NCBI GenBank assembly: GCA_013388755.1
Contig: JACAEQ010000064.1
Span: 1 to 62,063, forward strand
Direction of reading: 5' to 3'
DNA length: 62,063 nucleotides
Origin: Chloroflexota bacterium
GTDB taxonomy: Bacteria > Chloroflexota > Chloroflexia > Chloroflexales > Roseiflexaceae
Under the pieces are notes generated by a model, which was not told the origin of the DNA, searched no databases, and saw nothing but the letters and a program-made list of their open reading frames with translations. This document shows positions 52,745 through 62,063 of this stretch, piece after piece (the first letter of the stretch is position 1; each line of letters opens with the position of its first letter). Both the position numbers and the translations under genes were made by a program.

Positions 52745-53593
52745 ATGAACCGGTCCCGCATCATTCTGACCGCCATTATCGCGTTGATCGTCATTGGTGG
52801 CGGCATCTGGCTGTACGATAGTGTGCTGGGCGACACGGCGCCCCCCAGTGGCCCGATGACCGCCATCCCGCTTGCAACGCAACCGCCGGTCGCTTCCGAA
52901 CCAGCGGGTGCGCCGGTACAGGCCACCCTCGCACCTGCGACGGCCGCCCCGACGGTTGCGCCTGCGGCGACCCCTGCGCCTGCGACGGCCGCCCCGACGG
53001 TTGCGCCCGCGGCGACGTCCGCTTTACCCGCTTCCTCCAGCAATGCGCCGGACGAAATCCTGCGCTATCAGATCGTGGCAGATGAGTCGGCTGCGCGCTT
53101 CACGCTTCGCGAGGATCTGCGTGGCCAGCGCGTCGAGGTTGTTGGCACAAGTAAGCAGGTTGCCGGCGAACTGGCAGTGAACCCATCTGACCTGTCAAGT
53201 GCACAGATCGGCGTGATCCAGGTCAATGCGCGCGCGTTCGCCACCGACAGCGGCAATCGTGATCGGGCGATCCGCAACTTTATCCTGAACACCGACACCT
53301 ACGAGTTCATTACCTTTACGCCGACCAGTATTGAGGGATTGAGCGGCGCCGCCGCGCTGAATCAGCCCTTCACCTTTACCATCAAGGGTGATCTCACCAT
53401 CCGCGACATCACCCGCCCGGTAACCTTCGAGGCCGTGGTCCAGGCCGAGTCTGCTGACCGGCTTTCCGGCACGGCGACAACGACTGTACGCCGGAGCGAC
53501 TTCAATCTCACCATCCCGGATGTGCCCTTTGTAGCGAATGTGGACGAAGAGGTGGTGCTCACGATTGACTTTGTTGCCGCTGCGACCGGGTAA
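52745..53593 (+). CDS. Membrane-anchored YceI-family lipid-binding protein
   Basis: The 282-residue protein starts at 52745 (AAAGGAG 11 nt upstream). It has an N-terminal membrane anchor (RIILTAIIALIVIGGGIWLY), an Ala/Pro/Thr linker of about 65 residues containing an exact 15-residue tandem duplication, and a YceI domain (about 105-280: LRYQIVADESAARFTLRE, IRNFILNTDTYEFITFTPTSI, FTIKGDLTIRDITRPVTFEAVV). YceI domains form a lipocalin-like barrel that binds isoprenoid chains such as polyprenols or quinones. It precedes an efflux-type gene pair on the same strand. Confidence 0.92.
   Translation: MNRSRIILTAIIALIVIGGGIWLYDSVLGDTAPPSGPMTAIPLATQPPVASEPAGAPVQATLAPATAAPTVAPAATPAPATAAPTVAPAATSALPASSSNAPDEILRYQIVADESAARFTLREDLRGQRVEVVGTSKQVAGELAVNPSDLSSAQIGVIQVNARAFATDSGNRDRAIRNFILNTDTYEFITFTPTSIEGLSGAAALNQPFTFTIKGDLTIRDITRPVTFEAVVQAESADRLSGTATTTVRRSDFNLTIPDVPFVANVDEEVVLTIDFVAAATG
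52931..53020 (+). repeat. Two tandem 45-bp units in the YceI linker
   Basis: Units 52931-52975 and 52976-53020 differ at only a few bases and encode APATAAPTVAPAATP and a variant. It is a recent in-frame duplication that lengthens the linker. Confidence 0.85.
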
Positions 53594-53699
53594 GATTGAC
53601 AGATCCTTCGGCAGGGTGCAGAATCAGGGTCGAGGCGAACCTGGCGCGCATGAGACGCGCCAGGCAGCGCCGTTTCCCTGTAATGAATAGAGGCTGTCC

Positions 53700-55565
53700 A
53701 TGGCAACCCCACGTGTGCGCCGCATGCCCGGCCGGCGCGCCCTTCTCACCGCCGCCGGGCTGGTACTCGCCGTTGCGGCTTGCGCCGCTGGTGTCTTCTT
53801 CCTCCGTGGCGACCAGCAGCCGGCGACACGCACCTATAGTCTGATTACGCCCCGCTATGATACGCTCGTTGCGACCGTCAACGCCACCGGCCAGATTGCG
53901 CCGGTCCAGGTGGTAAACCTGAGTTTCGCCAGCGCCGGTCGCGTCGCCGAGGTGTTCGTGCGTGTTGGCGACGCCGTCGAACAGGGTCAGCCGCTGGCCC
54001 GGCTCGACACGCGCGAACTCGACCTGCGCCTCGCCCAGGCGGAGGCGCAGTTTGCCCAGGCGCAGGCCAGCCTTGACCGCCTGCTGGCTGGCGCGTCGGC
54101 GAACGAAATCGCCGCGGCGGAAGCGCAGCTTGCCCAGGCTGCCGGCCAGTTGCGCCAGGTGCAGGGGAGCGTTACCACCAGCGACATGCGCGCCGCCGAG
54201 GAACAACTACGCCAGGCGCAGGCGCGTCTCGATCTGCTCCTGGCCGGCCCGCGCACATCCGATGTGCAGGCGGCAGAGGCGCGCATCCGCGAGGCCGAAC
54301 TGACCCTCGAACGGCAGCGCAACCAGCTATCAGCCGCCAAGACCAGCGCCCAGATTCAGCTTGACCAGGCAGTGAATCAGTTGACCCAGGCTCAGTCGCG
54401 CTATTCGACGGCGAAACAGAACTGGGAATATGTACGTGATACCGGCGCCGACCCGATCATACGCAGTGTCGCTGATCCATCTCGTCCCGGGCAGACAAAG
54501 CCGAATACCCTGAATGACTCGCAGCGCCAGCAATACTACGATGCGTTTGTTCAGGCCGAAGCAACACTGCGTAATGCAGAGAATGCCGTGGCCCAGGCTC
54601 AGGTGAGCTATGACAATGCGCGCCAGGCCGAAGCGAACGGCGTCGAACTGGCCGAAGGGCAGTTGCTGGTGGCCCGGGCGACCCGTGATCAGCTCTTCGT
54701 CACGCCCGATCCCGACGTTCTTGCTGCGGCGCGCGCCCAGGTGGCAAGCGCCCGCGCTGCGCTCGATCGCATGCGTGGCGACCAGCGCAGTGGTCAGCTC
54801 GAAGCCGCACAGGCCGGGTACGAGGCCGCGAAGGCCAATCTGGAGCGTCTGCGCGCCGACCCGCGCCCCGCGGATCTGGCTGCGGCGCGCGCCCAGGTAG
54901 CTAGTGCCCGCGCCGCACGCGACCTGGCGCAACTGGCGCTTGATGAAGCGGTACTGGTCGCACCATTCGCTGGCGTCATCGCCGAGGTGAACCTCAAGGT
55001 CGGCGAGACGCCGTCTGTGGGGCGCGCCGCCATCGTGCTGGCGGACCTTGCCGGTTTTTATGTTGATGTGACCGTGGACGAAATTGATATTACCCGGGTG
55101 AGCGCCGGCCAGCCGGTCACGCTGACGCTCGACGCGCTCACCGACCTGGCGCTGCCGGCATCGGTCGAGTCGATCGCGCCGCTGGCCCAGGCCCAGGCCG
55201 CCGTTACCTCTTACCGCGTGCGTATTGCCATTCCGAAAGCCGATCCGCGTGTGCGCCCCGGTATGTCGGTCGGCGCGGACATTGTGGTTGCGGAACGAGA
55301 GCAGGTGTTGCTCGTGCCGCGCCGCGCCGTTCGCAGCGATCGCGGCCGCCTGCTGGTGGACGTTGCGCGTGATCCCGGCCTGTGTGCCCTGCCGCCTGAA
55401 CAGTGGCCGGCACGCCCGGAACTCGACCCGCGCGAGGTGGTCGTTGGTCTGAGTAATGAACAGGTGATCGAAATCGTGAGTGGCCTCGATCCACAGGCAT
55501 GCGTCTATGTCGAAGGCATTGATCAACGCTTCTCATTCTTCACCGGCCCGCCCGGCAGGCGCTGA
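53700..55565 (+). CDS. HlyD/MacA-like periplasmic adaptor with long coiled coil
   Basis: Membrane-fusion protein of an efflux or export system, 621 residues. An N-terminal anchor (LLTAAGLVLAVAACAAGVFFL), then the first lipoyl half (VVNLSFASAGRVAEVFVRVGDAV), a very long alpha-hairpin region (about 105-400) rich in AQAEAQ/AARAQVASARAA repeats, the second lipoyl half (APFAGVIAEVNLKVGETPSVG), and a beta-barrel (VDVTVDEIDITRVSAGQPVTLTLDAL). The block AARAQVASARAA occurs twice, pointing to internal duplication. It is 6 nt upstream of a MacB-like permease. In a Chloroflexota-type envelope its outer partner is unclear. Confidence 0.9.
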   Translation: MATPRVRRMPGRRALLTAAGLVLAVAACAAGVFFLRGDQQPATRTYSLITPRYDTLVATVNATGQIAPVQVVNLSFASAGRVAEVFVRVGDAVEQGQPLARLDTRELDLRLAQAEAQFAQAQASLDRLLAGASANEIAAAEAQLAQAAGQLRQVQGSVTTSDMRAAEEQLRQAQARLDLLLAGPRTSDVQAAEARIREAELTLERQRNQLSAAKTSAQIQLDQAVNQLTQAQSRYSTAKQNWEYVRDTGADPIIRSVADPSRPGQTKPNTLNDSQRQQYYDAFVQAEATLRNAENAVAQAQVSYDNARQAEANGVELAEGQLLVARATRDQLFVTPDPDVLAAARAQVASARAALDRMRGDQRSGQLEAAQAGYEAAKANLERLRADPRPADLAAARAQVASARAARDLAQLALDEAVLVAPFAGVIAEVNLKVGETPSVGRAAIVLADLAGFYVDVTVDEIDITRVSAGQPVTLTLDALTDLALPASVESIAPLAQAQAAVTSYRVRIAIPKADPRVRPGMSVGADIVVAEREQVLLVPRRAVRSDRGRLLVDVARDPGLCALPPEQWPARPELDPREVVVGLSNEQVIEIVSGLDPQACVYVEGIDQRFSFFTGPPGRR

Positions 55566-55571
55566 GCCGCT

Positions 55572-56816
<1,245 letters not shown>

Positions 56817-56825
56817 GTGCTGCCT

Positions 56826-58349
56826 TCAATGTCGTACGAACAGAACGGTGAACTCATCGGTGTATACCTCGCGCCATGTCTGTGCGCGCGCGCGCGCGTA
56901 CGCGATCAGCGGCTCCTGCTCCTCCACGCTCAACAACAGGCCATCAATCGCATACTTCGCCAGCAGCGTCTCAACATCCGCGCCCTGGCCAAGCAAGATG
57001 TAATCGCGCCACTGCTCGAACGGGTAGAGCTCGATCCGCGGGTCAATAAAGACCTTCTGTTCCGGCGCGGCCCAGATCAGGTACGATCCGTAGCTCATGG
57101 CATGAAACAGTCTCTCGGGCCGTTGCGGCAGGCGCTGCAGTGCGCGCGTCGCCGCAACCGGCGTTCCTTCTGCCAGGAGCGCGCCCACCTGTGGCGGCAG
57201 CACCGCCGGCTTGACCCATGGTGAGCCGATCACCAGCAATAACGCCAGCATCCCTATCAGGACGCTATTCATCGCTGGAACCCCCGGTGAGCGCTGCGCT
57301 GGCGGCGGTGGCAAGAGCGTAGCAGCCTGCACGGCGAGCAACGGCGTTGCCACAAATCCCAGCCACACGACGTTCCGTGCTGCGCCAAGCGCCAGCCACA
57401 GGAATGCCCCAAACAACAGCAGGTCCGTCAGGTCCGGCTTTGTGCGCGCATAGATCAGCACCAGTGCCACCAGCAGCATAAACAGAAAGAAGATCATGCC
57501 GTTGACGTCGCGGACGGTTGGCGGCGACCACTCGGTCACCAGGCTGGTGACCTGATTGCTACCCAGCAGGTTGGCGACGTACCCCAGCACGCCCGCACCA
57601 CGCGGGTTGAGCAATGTGGCAGCAGCTGTCAACGCCCCCCACGCCAGCAGCGGCCCATCGAGCAGACGCGCCATTGCGTTCGGCCCTCTTTCTCCGGCTC
57701 CGGAAGCGGTTTTCCAACGTCTGACCATAGCACCGACGAACACAATGCCGATCAGCGCCAGCCCCAGTACAAACGAACCATGCATGTTCACCCAGAGCGC
57801 CATCAACGGCGGCATGAGCCACAGGCGACGCGCCATACCCGGCCGGTATTCGGTCAGGATTGTCAGGAAGGCTGCAAAAATGGGGAAGACATAACTCTGG
57901 GGCCGCACGGTCCAGTTATCGAACGAGAGCGGCAACGTCGCCAGCAACAGGATCGCCACGCACAGGCGCAATCGCCCGGTGCGCAGCAGACACAACCGCA
58001 AGAGCAGGCCATATGCCAGGGTCATCACCAGCGCCTGCGCGATGATGACGAGCGGTAACCCACCCAGGTTGTGCAGACCGACCATCAACAGCTGCGCCAG
58101 CCAGCTCTGGTTAAAGAACGGCTCGCCGGCACGCGTGTATGAGAACATGTCCACCTGGGGGATCGCTCTCGTTTCAAGAATCACGCGCCCGGTTGCCATG
58201 TGCCACCAGAAATCGTGCGGCGGTGCCGGGGTCAGGAGGGGGCGCAGCGCGATCAGCATCAGCGCTGCCGCCAGGTAGACGTGATCAAGCGTCGGGCGTG
58301 GCCGCACCGCCGATTGCATGGCAGAATGGCGTTCCGATTGTGCGTTCAT
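56826..58349 (-). CDS. Polytopic membrane protein (HDFWWH family), paralogue A
   Basis: The 507-residue protein has about 10-12 helices and a soluble C-terminus of about 100 residues. Conserved with the neighbouring paralogue: HDFWWHMATGRVI followed by SYTRAGEPFFNQSWLAQ after helix 1, RPQSYVFP, WVNMHGSFVLGL, LLNPRGAGVLGY, TEWSPPTVRD, and C-terminal YGSYLIWAAPEQKVFIDPRIELYP. The organisation is GT-C-like (long first loop with acidic/aromatic residues), but no proven function is known to me. Start 58349 or the ATG at 58319. It converges on the FtsX permease gene. Confidence 0.82.
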   Translation of the reverse strand: MNAQSERHSAMQSAVRPRPTLDHVYLAAALMLIALRPLLTPAPPHDFWWHMATGRVILETRAIPQVDMFSYTRAGEPFFNQSWLAQLLMVGLHNLGGLPLVIIAQALVMTLAYGLLLRLCLLRTGRLRLCVAILLLATLPLSFDNWTVRPQSYVFPIFAAFLTILTEYRPGMARRLWLMPPLMALWVNMHGSFVLGLALIGIVFVGAMVRRWKTASGAGERGPNAMARLLDGPLLAWGALTAAATLLNPRGAGVLGYVANLLGSNQVTSLVTEWSPPTVRDVNGMIFFLFMLLVALVLIYARTKPDLTDLLLFGAFLWLALGAARNVVWLGFVATPLLAVQAATLLPPPPAQRSPGVPAMNSVLIGMLALLLVIGSPWVKPAVLPPQVGALLAEGTPVAATRALQRLPQRPERLFHAMSYGSYLIWAAPEQKVFIDPRIELYPFEQWRDYILLGQGADVETLLAKYAIDGLLLSVEEQEPLIAYARARAQTWREVYTDEFTVLFVRH

Positions 58350-58498
58350 AGATGCTTGCCTTCAGGTGCGGAAACCTGGCCGCCCATGATCTTTCATCTT
58401 CATGAGCGTCGGGAGGAGCGCCACGCTTCAGCGCACGCGTGCGTGGACGTTCGGATACTGCTCTGTACTCTTAGCCGGTGATCTCACTCGATATTGTG

Positions 58499-60052
58499 CT
58501 ACTGACCGGTGGCTCGCCGGTACAGCACGCTATACTGATCCTCATACTCCATGGCCCACGCCGGATCTCTGGCGAGGGCGGCAATGAGCGGCGCCTGCCG
58601 CGAGCGGCTCAGCAACGCGCGGTCCACATCGTAACGCTCAAGCAACGCCTGGTGGTCGCGCGCCTCGCCAATGGCGAGATAGTCCTGCCACAATGCCGGC
58701 GGATAGAGCTCGATGCGCGTGTCAATAAAGACCTGCGGTTTGGGCAACGCCCAGATGAGATACGATCCATAGACCATGTCATTGAACAATTGCCCGCCCG
58801 GGTGGTCGTGCAGATATGCCGCAGACCCCAGCGGCGTATCGGCCCGGTAGAGCAACGGCGCCCCCGGAACATCGGCGAACAGCGACCGGTACGGCGCGGG
58901 CAGGTTCAGGGCAGGCTTGAAGGGCGGCTGCAGCGCGACGATTCCGCCAATCAATACTGCAGCGATCACTGCGCTGATCGGATCACCGCGTGGCCGGGCC
59001 ACCTGTGACGCCGGGCGCGCCAGGCATTGCGCCAGCATCGGCATCGCTACCATGCCGAACCAGACGACGTATCGCATTCCACTCCATGCCAGCCAGAGAA
59101 AGGCACACAGCACCAGCGTGTCGGTTATCGTCAGCCGGCGTCGCCCCAGCGCCAGCGTCGCCACCAGCGCCAGCGTCGCCAGAAAGAAGAAGCGCCCCGC
59201 CAGGCTACGCACGGTTGGCGGCTGCCACTCATTCACCAGGTCCTGGCTTGGCGGGTTGGTCAGCAGATTCACCACATAGCGAAAAATCTCTGGCCCGATC
59301 GGGTTCAGTAGCGTGGCCAGAAGTGTCGCCGCCGCCGCTGCCAGCAACAGCACGAGACGGCGGCGGTCCGGAGCATCCGGCTGCCGTAACAGCATGCGTA
59401 GCGCCTCGCCGCTGCCGGTGAGCGCCAGTAAAATCAATCCCAGTACAAACGAGCCATGAGCATTGACCCAGAAGATCATCAGCGGTGGTAGCGCCAGCAG
59501 CGCGCGCGGTCCCATCCGTCGATCGACGAAGGCGCCAAGGATCATCACGTATGCCATGAATGGTAGCCAGGCCCAGTTCTGCGGCCGGGTTGTCAGATTG
59601 TTGATGGTCATCAACCCGGCAAGCATCACCGCCAGCCCGGCCAGGCGCCACGAGCCACTCCGCCGGTATGCTTCCAGTAGCACCAGTGCAAATGCCACCA
59701 GCCCCAGGAGATTGCGTGCCAGCACTGGCCCCTGCAATCCGGCAAGCCGGTATGTCTGGTAGAACAGCCAGTCACTGAACCATGCCGCATAGACAAATGG
59801 CTGCGTGGCGGGGACCGTCCAGGCGAACAGATTGGTACGCGGTACGCCCGACTCGGCGACCACCTGGCCGACACGCAGGTGCCACCAGAAATCGTGCGGG
59901 TCGGTGGGGGCCAGTGCAATAAACGCACCAATGAACGCCAGCGGGATCAACCCGTACAGGTGGGCAAGCGAAGGGAGCGGCAAGACGCGAGCAATCTGGC
60001 TGGCGGATGAGTCGACAGGAACGCGCGGATGATGCATAGGCTCAGCCAACAT
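58499..60052 (-). CDS. Polytopic membrane protein (HDFWWH family), paralogue B
   Basis: The 517-residue paralogue shares the motifs HDFWWHLRVGQVV, RPQNWAWLPF, WVNAHGSFVLGL, LLNPIGPEIFRY, NEWQPPTVRS, and YGSYLIWALPKPQVFIDTRIELYP with the downstream gene, so the two arose by tandem duplication. It is separated from paralogue A by a 149-nt gap with no gene. A polyprenyl-phosphate-sugar synthase gene lies divergently upstream at 60186, which fits a role as lipid-linked-sugar-dependent glycosyltransferases, but this is inference. Start 60052 or ATG 60037. Confidence 0.82.
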   Translation of the reverse strand: MLAEPMHHPRVPVDSSASQIARVLPLPSLAHLYGLIPLAFIGAFIALAPTDPHDFWWHLRVGQVVAESGVPRTNLFAWTVPATQPFVYAAWFSDWLFYQTYRLAGLQGPVLARNLLGLVAFALVLLEAYRRSGSWRLAGLAVMLAGLMTINNLTTRPQNWAWLPFMAYVMILGAFVDRRMGPRALLALPPLMIFWVNAHGSFVLGLILLALTGSGEALRMLLRQPDAPDRRRLVLLLAAAAATLLATLLNPIGPEIFRYVVNLLTNPPSQDLVNEWQPPTVRSLAGRFFFLATLALVATLALGRRRLTITDTLVLCAFLWLAWSGMRYVVWFGMVAMPMLAQCLARPASQVARPRGDPISAVIAAVLIGGIVALQPPFKPALNLPAPYRSLFADVPGAPLLYRADTPLGSAAYLHDHPGGQLFNDMVYGSYLIWALPKPQVFIDTRIELYPPALWQDYLAIGEARDHQALLERYDVDRALLSRSRQAPLIAALARDPAWAMEYEDQYSVLYRRATGQ

Positions 60053-60113
60053 TCGCTACCATACTGTAACAGCATCGCGACGTGATCGATCGCGATCAGC
60101 GCGGCGCTACGAG

Positions 60114-60119
60114 TATAAT
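60114..60119 (+). promoter_or_regulatory. Consensus -10 before the polyprenol-phosphate sugar synthase gene
   Basis: TATAAT with no recognisable -35; about 67 nt before the start codon. Confidence 0.45.
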
Positions 60120-60185
60120 GGAAAATCGCAGGTTACGCAGCGCGACCGCGCCACCTCAGAATGCGATGGCCAGATAGGGAGAAGC

Positions 60186-60941
60186 ATGATCACGCCGGAC
60201 CTGGTCGACCACGCAAGAATTGCAACCAGTATCGGAACTGCTGACTGCACGGTCGTAATTCCGACCTATAACGAGCGCGAGAACATTGTCGATCTGATCA
60301 ATCGCGTGCTGGCATGGCCGCGCTTTCGTGTACTGGTCGTTGATGACAGTTCCCCCGACGGAACTGCAGCGATAGTTGCTGCGATGGTGGCGGGCGAGCC
60401 GCGCGTTGGCCTGTTGCAGCGACCGGCAAAACAGGGCCTGGGCAGCGCGTATGTTGCAGGCTTTCGTCGTGCGCTTGCAGAAGGGGCGGCATACATTTGC
60501 GAGATGGATGCTGATTTCTCTCACGATCCTGCGTATCTGCCCCAACTGCTGGCAGCCGCTGAAACGCGCTACGATCTCGTCCTCGGCTCGCGGTATGTGC
60601 CCGGTGGCGGCACAACCGACTGGGGCGCGCTCCGGCAGATCATCAGTCGTGGCGGCAATCTCTACGCGCGCGCCATTCTCCAGTTGCCGGTGATGGACGC
60701 AACCGGCGGGTTTCGCTGCTACCGCCGCCGCGTCCTTGAGACCATCAACCTCGGTGACATTCAGTCCAACGGCTACGCCTTCCAGATCGAGCTGGTGTAT
60801 CGTACGCTACGCGCCGGATTTCGCATTGGCGAACTGCCGATCATCTTTCCCGACCGACGCGTCGGTCGCTCGAAAATGTCGCGCCGCATCGTGCTGGAAG
60901 CGCTCGTGAACGTGTGGCGGCTACGCTTTCGTCGCATATAG
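60186..60941 (+). CDS. Polyprenol monophosphomannose synthase-like GT2 enzyme
   Basis: Transfers a sugar (typically mannose from GDP-mannose) to a polyprenyl phosphate on the cytoplasmic face. The 251-residue GT-A protein has VVIPTYNERENIVDLI, VLVVDDSSPDGTAAIV, the DxD in ICEMDADFSHDPAYLP, LVLGSRYVPGGGTTDW, and the C-terminal FPDRRVGRSKMS typical of DPM1. It lacks the C-terminal membrane GtrA domain, as in the short DPM1 form. GGGAGAAGC precedes ATG 60186. It would supply lipid-linked sugar to GT-C-type enzymes, possibly the divergent neighbours. Confidence 0.93.
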   Translation: MITPDLVDHARIATSIGTADCTVVIPTYNERENIVDLINRVLAWPRFRVLVVDDSSPDGTAAIVAAMVAGEPRVGLLQRPAKQGLGSAYVAGFRRALAEGAAYICEMDADFSHDPAYLPQLLAAAETRYDLVLGSRYVPGGGTTDWGALRQIISRGGNLYARAILQLPVMDATGGFRCYRRRVLETINLGDIQSNGYAFQIELVYRTLRAGFRIGELPIIFPDRRVGRSKMSRRIVLEALVNVWRLRFRRI

Positions 60942-61001
60942 TCACCCCATTGCTATCCTCCGCGAATGCCTGGCCCTGCCAGGAGCGATTCTATGATCTG
61001 C

Positions 61002-61166
61002 TTAGAGCCTATCCGAATAACCCATGGGCATGCGGTCATTGCGCGGAGCGCCAGCGACCGCGTGCAGCGAGCGAAGCGTGGCTGAAGCACTCTACCGGCG
61101 CGTGAGGAGATTGCTTCGCTCGCGCTCGCCATGACAGTGACCATCTGGTGTTCGGATAGGCTCTTA
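61002..61166. mobile_element. MITE with 13-bp perfect terminal inverted repeats and TTA duplication
   Basis: GAGCCTATCCGAA (61005-61017) and its exact complement TTCGGATAGGCTC (61151-61163) bound a 159-bp non-coding element. TTA at 61002-61004 and 61164-61166 is a 3-bp target duplication. The interior has GGTCATTGCGCGGAGCG and GAGATTGCTTCGCTCGC blocks that also occur in degenerate form at 52618-52726 and 5654-5707. The size, ends and 3-bp TNA duplication fit a non-autonomous IS5-group element; no transposase copy is in the window. Confidence 0.85.
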
Positions 61167-61367
61167 TCCACAATCCGCGCCGCTGGTTGACATTCGCGCC
61201 GCGTATCTGATGCCAGCACCGTTTGCGTCTCGCCACAGCAGCCGCATGCCGTGTACCCCTGGCCCCCGGCGAAAGCGTTCCACGAACCGCCGATACCCTG
61301 CTGGCAGTCGATCGCCGGTGAGATGAGACAATTGTCGCGGCGTGATATCGAACAGATACGCCGATGC
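61164..61367 (-). pseudogene. Fragment of a phytoene-desaturase-like FAD oxidoreductase
   Basis: A 67-codon frame reads ASAYLFDITPRQLSHLTGDR, LPAGYRRFVERFRRGPGVHG, which matches the segment preceding the substrate pocket in NAD(P)/FAD-dependent phytoene-desaturase-like proteins (YLFD.TPRQ…GD.LP..Y...L.R.R.GPGV). Its stop codon is formed at the MITE target site. Upstream (61378-61614, minus strand) a second frame with WIQPPMPLAQLFDDGHAATL remains unidentified. The stretch 60942-61664 has no intact gene. Confidence 0.6.
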
Positions 61368-61664
61368 CGGCGGTCATTCATCGATATGGGCGACGCGCCA
61401 ACCGGTGCGCATGAAAACCAGCGGCGCCATCAATATGCATCTCACCACCATACCCGAGCACCGTGGCGGTCGTCCGAACCGATCGCTCCAGTGTGGCGGC
61501 GTGCCCATCATCGAACAGTTGCGCCAGCGGCATCGGCGGTTGAATCCAGATCTCCGCGCCATTCGCCACGCTTCCATAATCACAACAGGTTTCATATTTG
61601 CAATGACGCATCATATTGCATCAATGGACGGTTCATCGAGAGGTGAATTCCCAGGAGGCATGCC

Positions 61665-62063
61665 ATGTTTTACGATCCTCAACGCTATCATCGCCGTTCC
61701 GTCCGCCTGAAGGGGTATGATTATTCCTCGCCGGGCGCATATTATGTCACAATCTGCGCCGCGCAACGTGGCCTCCTGTTTGGGCGTGGTGTACAGGGCA
61801 CAATTGAATTGAATGAGATTGGCCAGGTCATCCACGATGTGTGGTTATCGTTGCCGCACCATTATCCACACATCACCCTCGACGCCTTTGTGGTGATGCC
61901 CGATCATGTGCATGGGACTATCGTGATTGTTGATGCACCGGCACCACCGCCACACGGTGCAATCCATGATGTCGGCGGTGGCGATGATGGCGATGATGGC
62001 AATGATGGCAATGATCGCAATGATGTAGGGACGCAGCGCGCTGCGTCCCTACGCCCCCCACAC
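61665..62063 (+). CDS. REP-associated (IS200/Y1-type) transposase, 3' end beyond window
   Basis: ATG 61665 (GGAGG 9 nt upstream) opens MFYDPQRYHRRSVRLKGYDY, then GAYYVTICAAQRGLLFG and the HUH metal-binding motif in VVMPDHVHGTIVIV, the signature of RAYT/Y1 transposases that move or maintain REP palindromes. After about residue 92 comes an Asp/Gly/Asn-rich tandem stretch (GDDGDDGNDGND) and a GTAGGGACGC palindrome read in frame as VGTQRAASLRPP. The catalytic Tyr helix would lie beyond 62063. Part of the frame after 61940 may be an insertion in the protein. Confidence 0.85.
   Translation, partial: MFYDPQRYHRRSVRLKGYDYSSPGAYYVTICAAQRGLLFGRGVQGTIELNEIGQVIHDVWLSLPHHYPHITLDAFVVMPDHVHGTIVIVDAPAPPPHGAIHDVGGGDDGDDGNDGNDRNDVGTQRAASLRPPH
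62025..62052. repeat. 28-nt perfect REP-like palindrome inside the transposase gene
   Basis: Arms GTAGGGACGCAGCG and its complement meet without a loop. It lies in the transposase reading frame after a tandem GATGATGGC/AATGATGGC stretch (about 61978-62024). A related GTAGGGG…CCCCTAC hairpin is at 23611-23634. Confidence 0.9.

Noticed and set aside
51869-53593. Long plus-strand frame extending the YceI gene upstream into the GH3 region
   Set aside because: The extension is antisense to GH3 and then repeat sequence; ATG 52745 has a good ribosome-binding site and a proper membrane anchor.
61978-62024. Short tandem array considered as CRISPR
   Set aside because: Units are 9 bp without spacers and lie inside a coding frame.

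Overview
The window is high-GC bacterial DNA that most resembles filamentous anoxygenic phototrophic Chloroflexota (Roseiflexus/Chloroflexus-like). Pointers are an archaeal-type HMG-CoA synthase/thiolase/DUF35 operon beside a class II HMG-CoA reductase, a two-subunit methylmalonyl-CoA mutase with MeaB and a biotin-dependent carboxylase, a fragment ending in the YLPL-type C-terminus common in Chloroflexota exoproteins, Uma2 and STAND-ATPase genes, and several dispersed repeat families (purine/pyrimidine tracts, GTTGAAC mini-repeats, REP-like palindromes). The genus assignment is inference. No rRNA, tRNA or CRISPR array was found.

Layout. 1-3052: the end of a membrane glycosyltransferase-like gene converges on a GAF/PAS histidine kinase. 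3230-12497: a peptide-type ABC uptake operon in which the solute-binding protein is circularly permuted, followed by two permeases and two complete pairs of ATPases. 12573-20979: mostly minus-strand carbohydrate genes (deacetylase, GH116, three glycosyltransferases) with pdxH, bordered by two gene remnants. 21000-23640: a 25-residue microprotein, a LysM lipoprotein, a stand-alone transcript of about 150 nt that pairs a 14-codon ORF with a sequestered 12-nt Shine-Dalgarno, then rplY and lexA. 23631-27713: mevalonate operon, in which the thiolase has lost its catalytic Cys and His and the DUF35 protein has lost all four zinc-finger Cys. 29017-37123: propionyl-CoA/methylmalonyl-CoA module (carboxylase alpha chain, mutA, mutB, meaB). 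37120-41812: DMT transporter, two gene remnants at a rearrangement scar, Uma2 nuclease, aldehyde dehydrogenase. 41892-44631: zinc peptidase and citrate synthase. 44701-48486: a four-gene overlapping operon coupling a His-rich membrane protein to a two-component system, then a Met-rich copper chaperone. 49480-56816: GH3 beta-glucosidase under a palindromic operator, YceI protein, and a MacA/MacB-like efflux pair with no ATPase gene. 56826-60941: two tandem polytopic membrane paralogues and a dolichol-phosphate-mannose-synthase-like enzyme. 60942-62063: a 165-bp MITE with perfect inverted ends, a decayed oxidoreductase fragment and a REP-associated transposase running off the end.

Taken together, the genes suggest an organism that imports peptides, degrades plant-type or glucosyl glycans, channels propionyl-CoA into the TCA cycle (mutase plus citrate synthase), and makes isoprenoids by the mevalonate route. 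Gene remnants and repeat copies lie at several of the junctions between modules, so repeat-associated rearrangement appears to have shaped the region.
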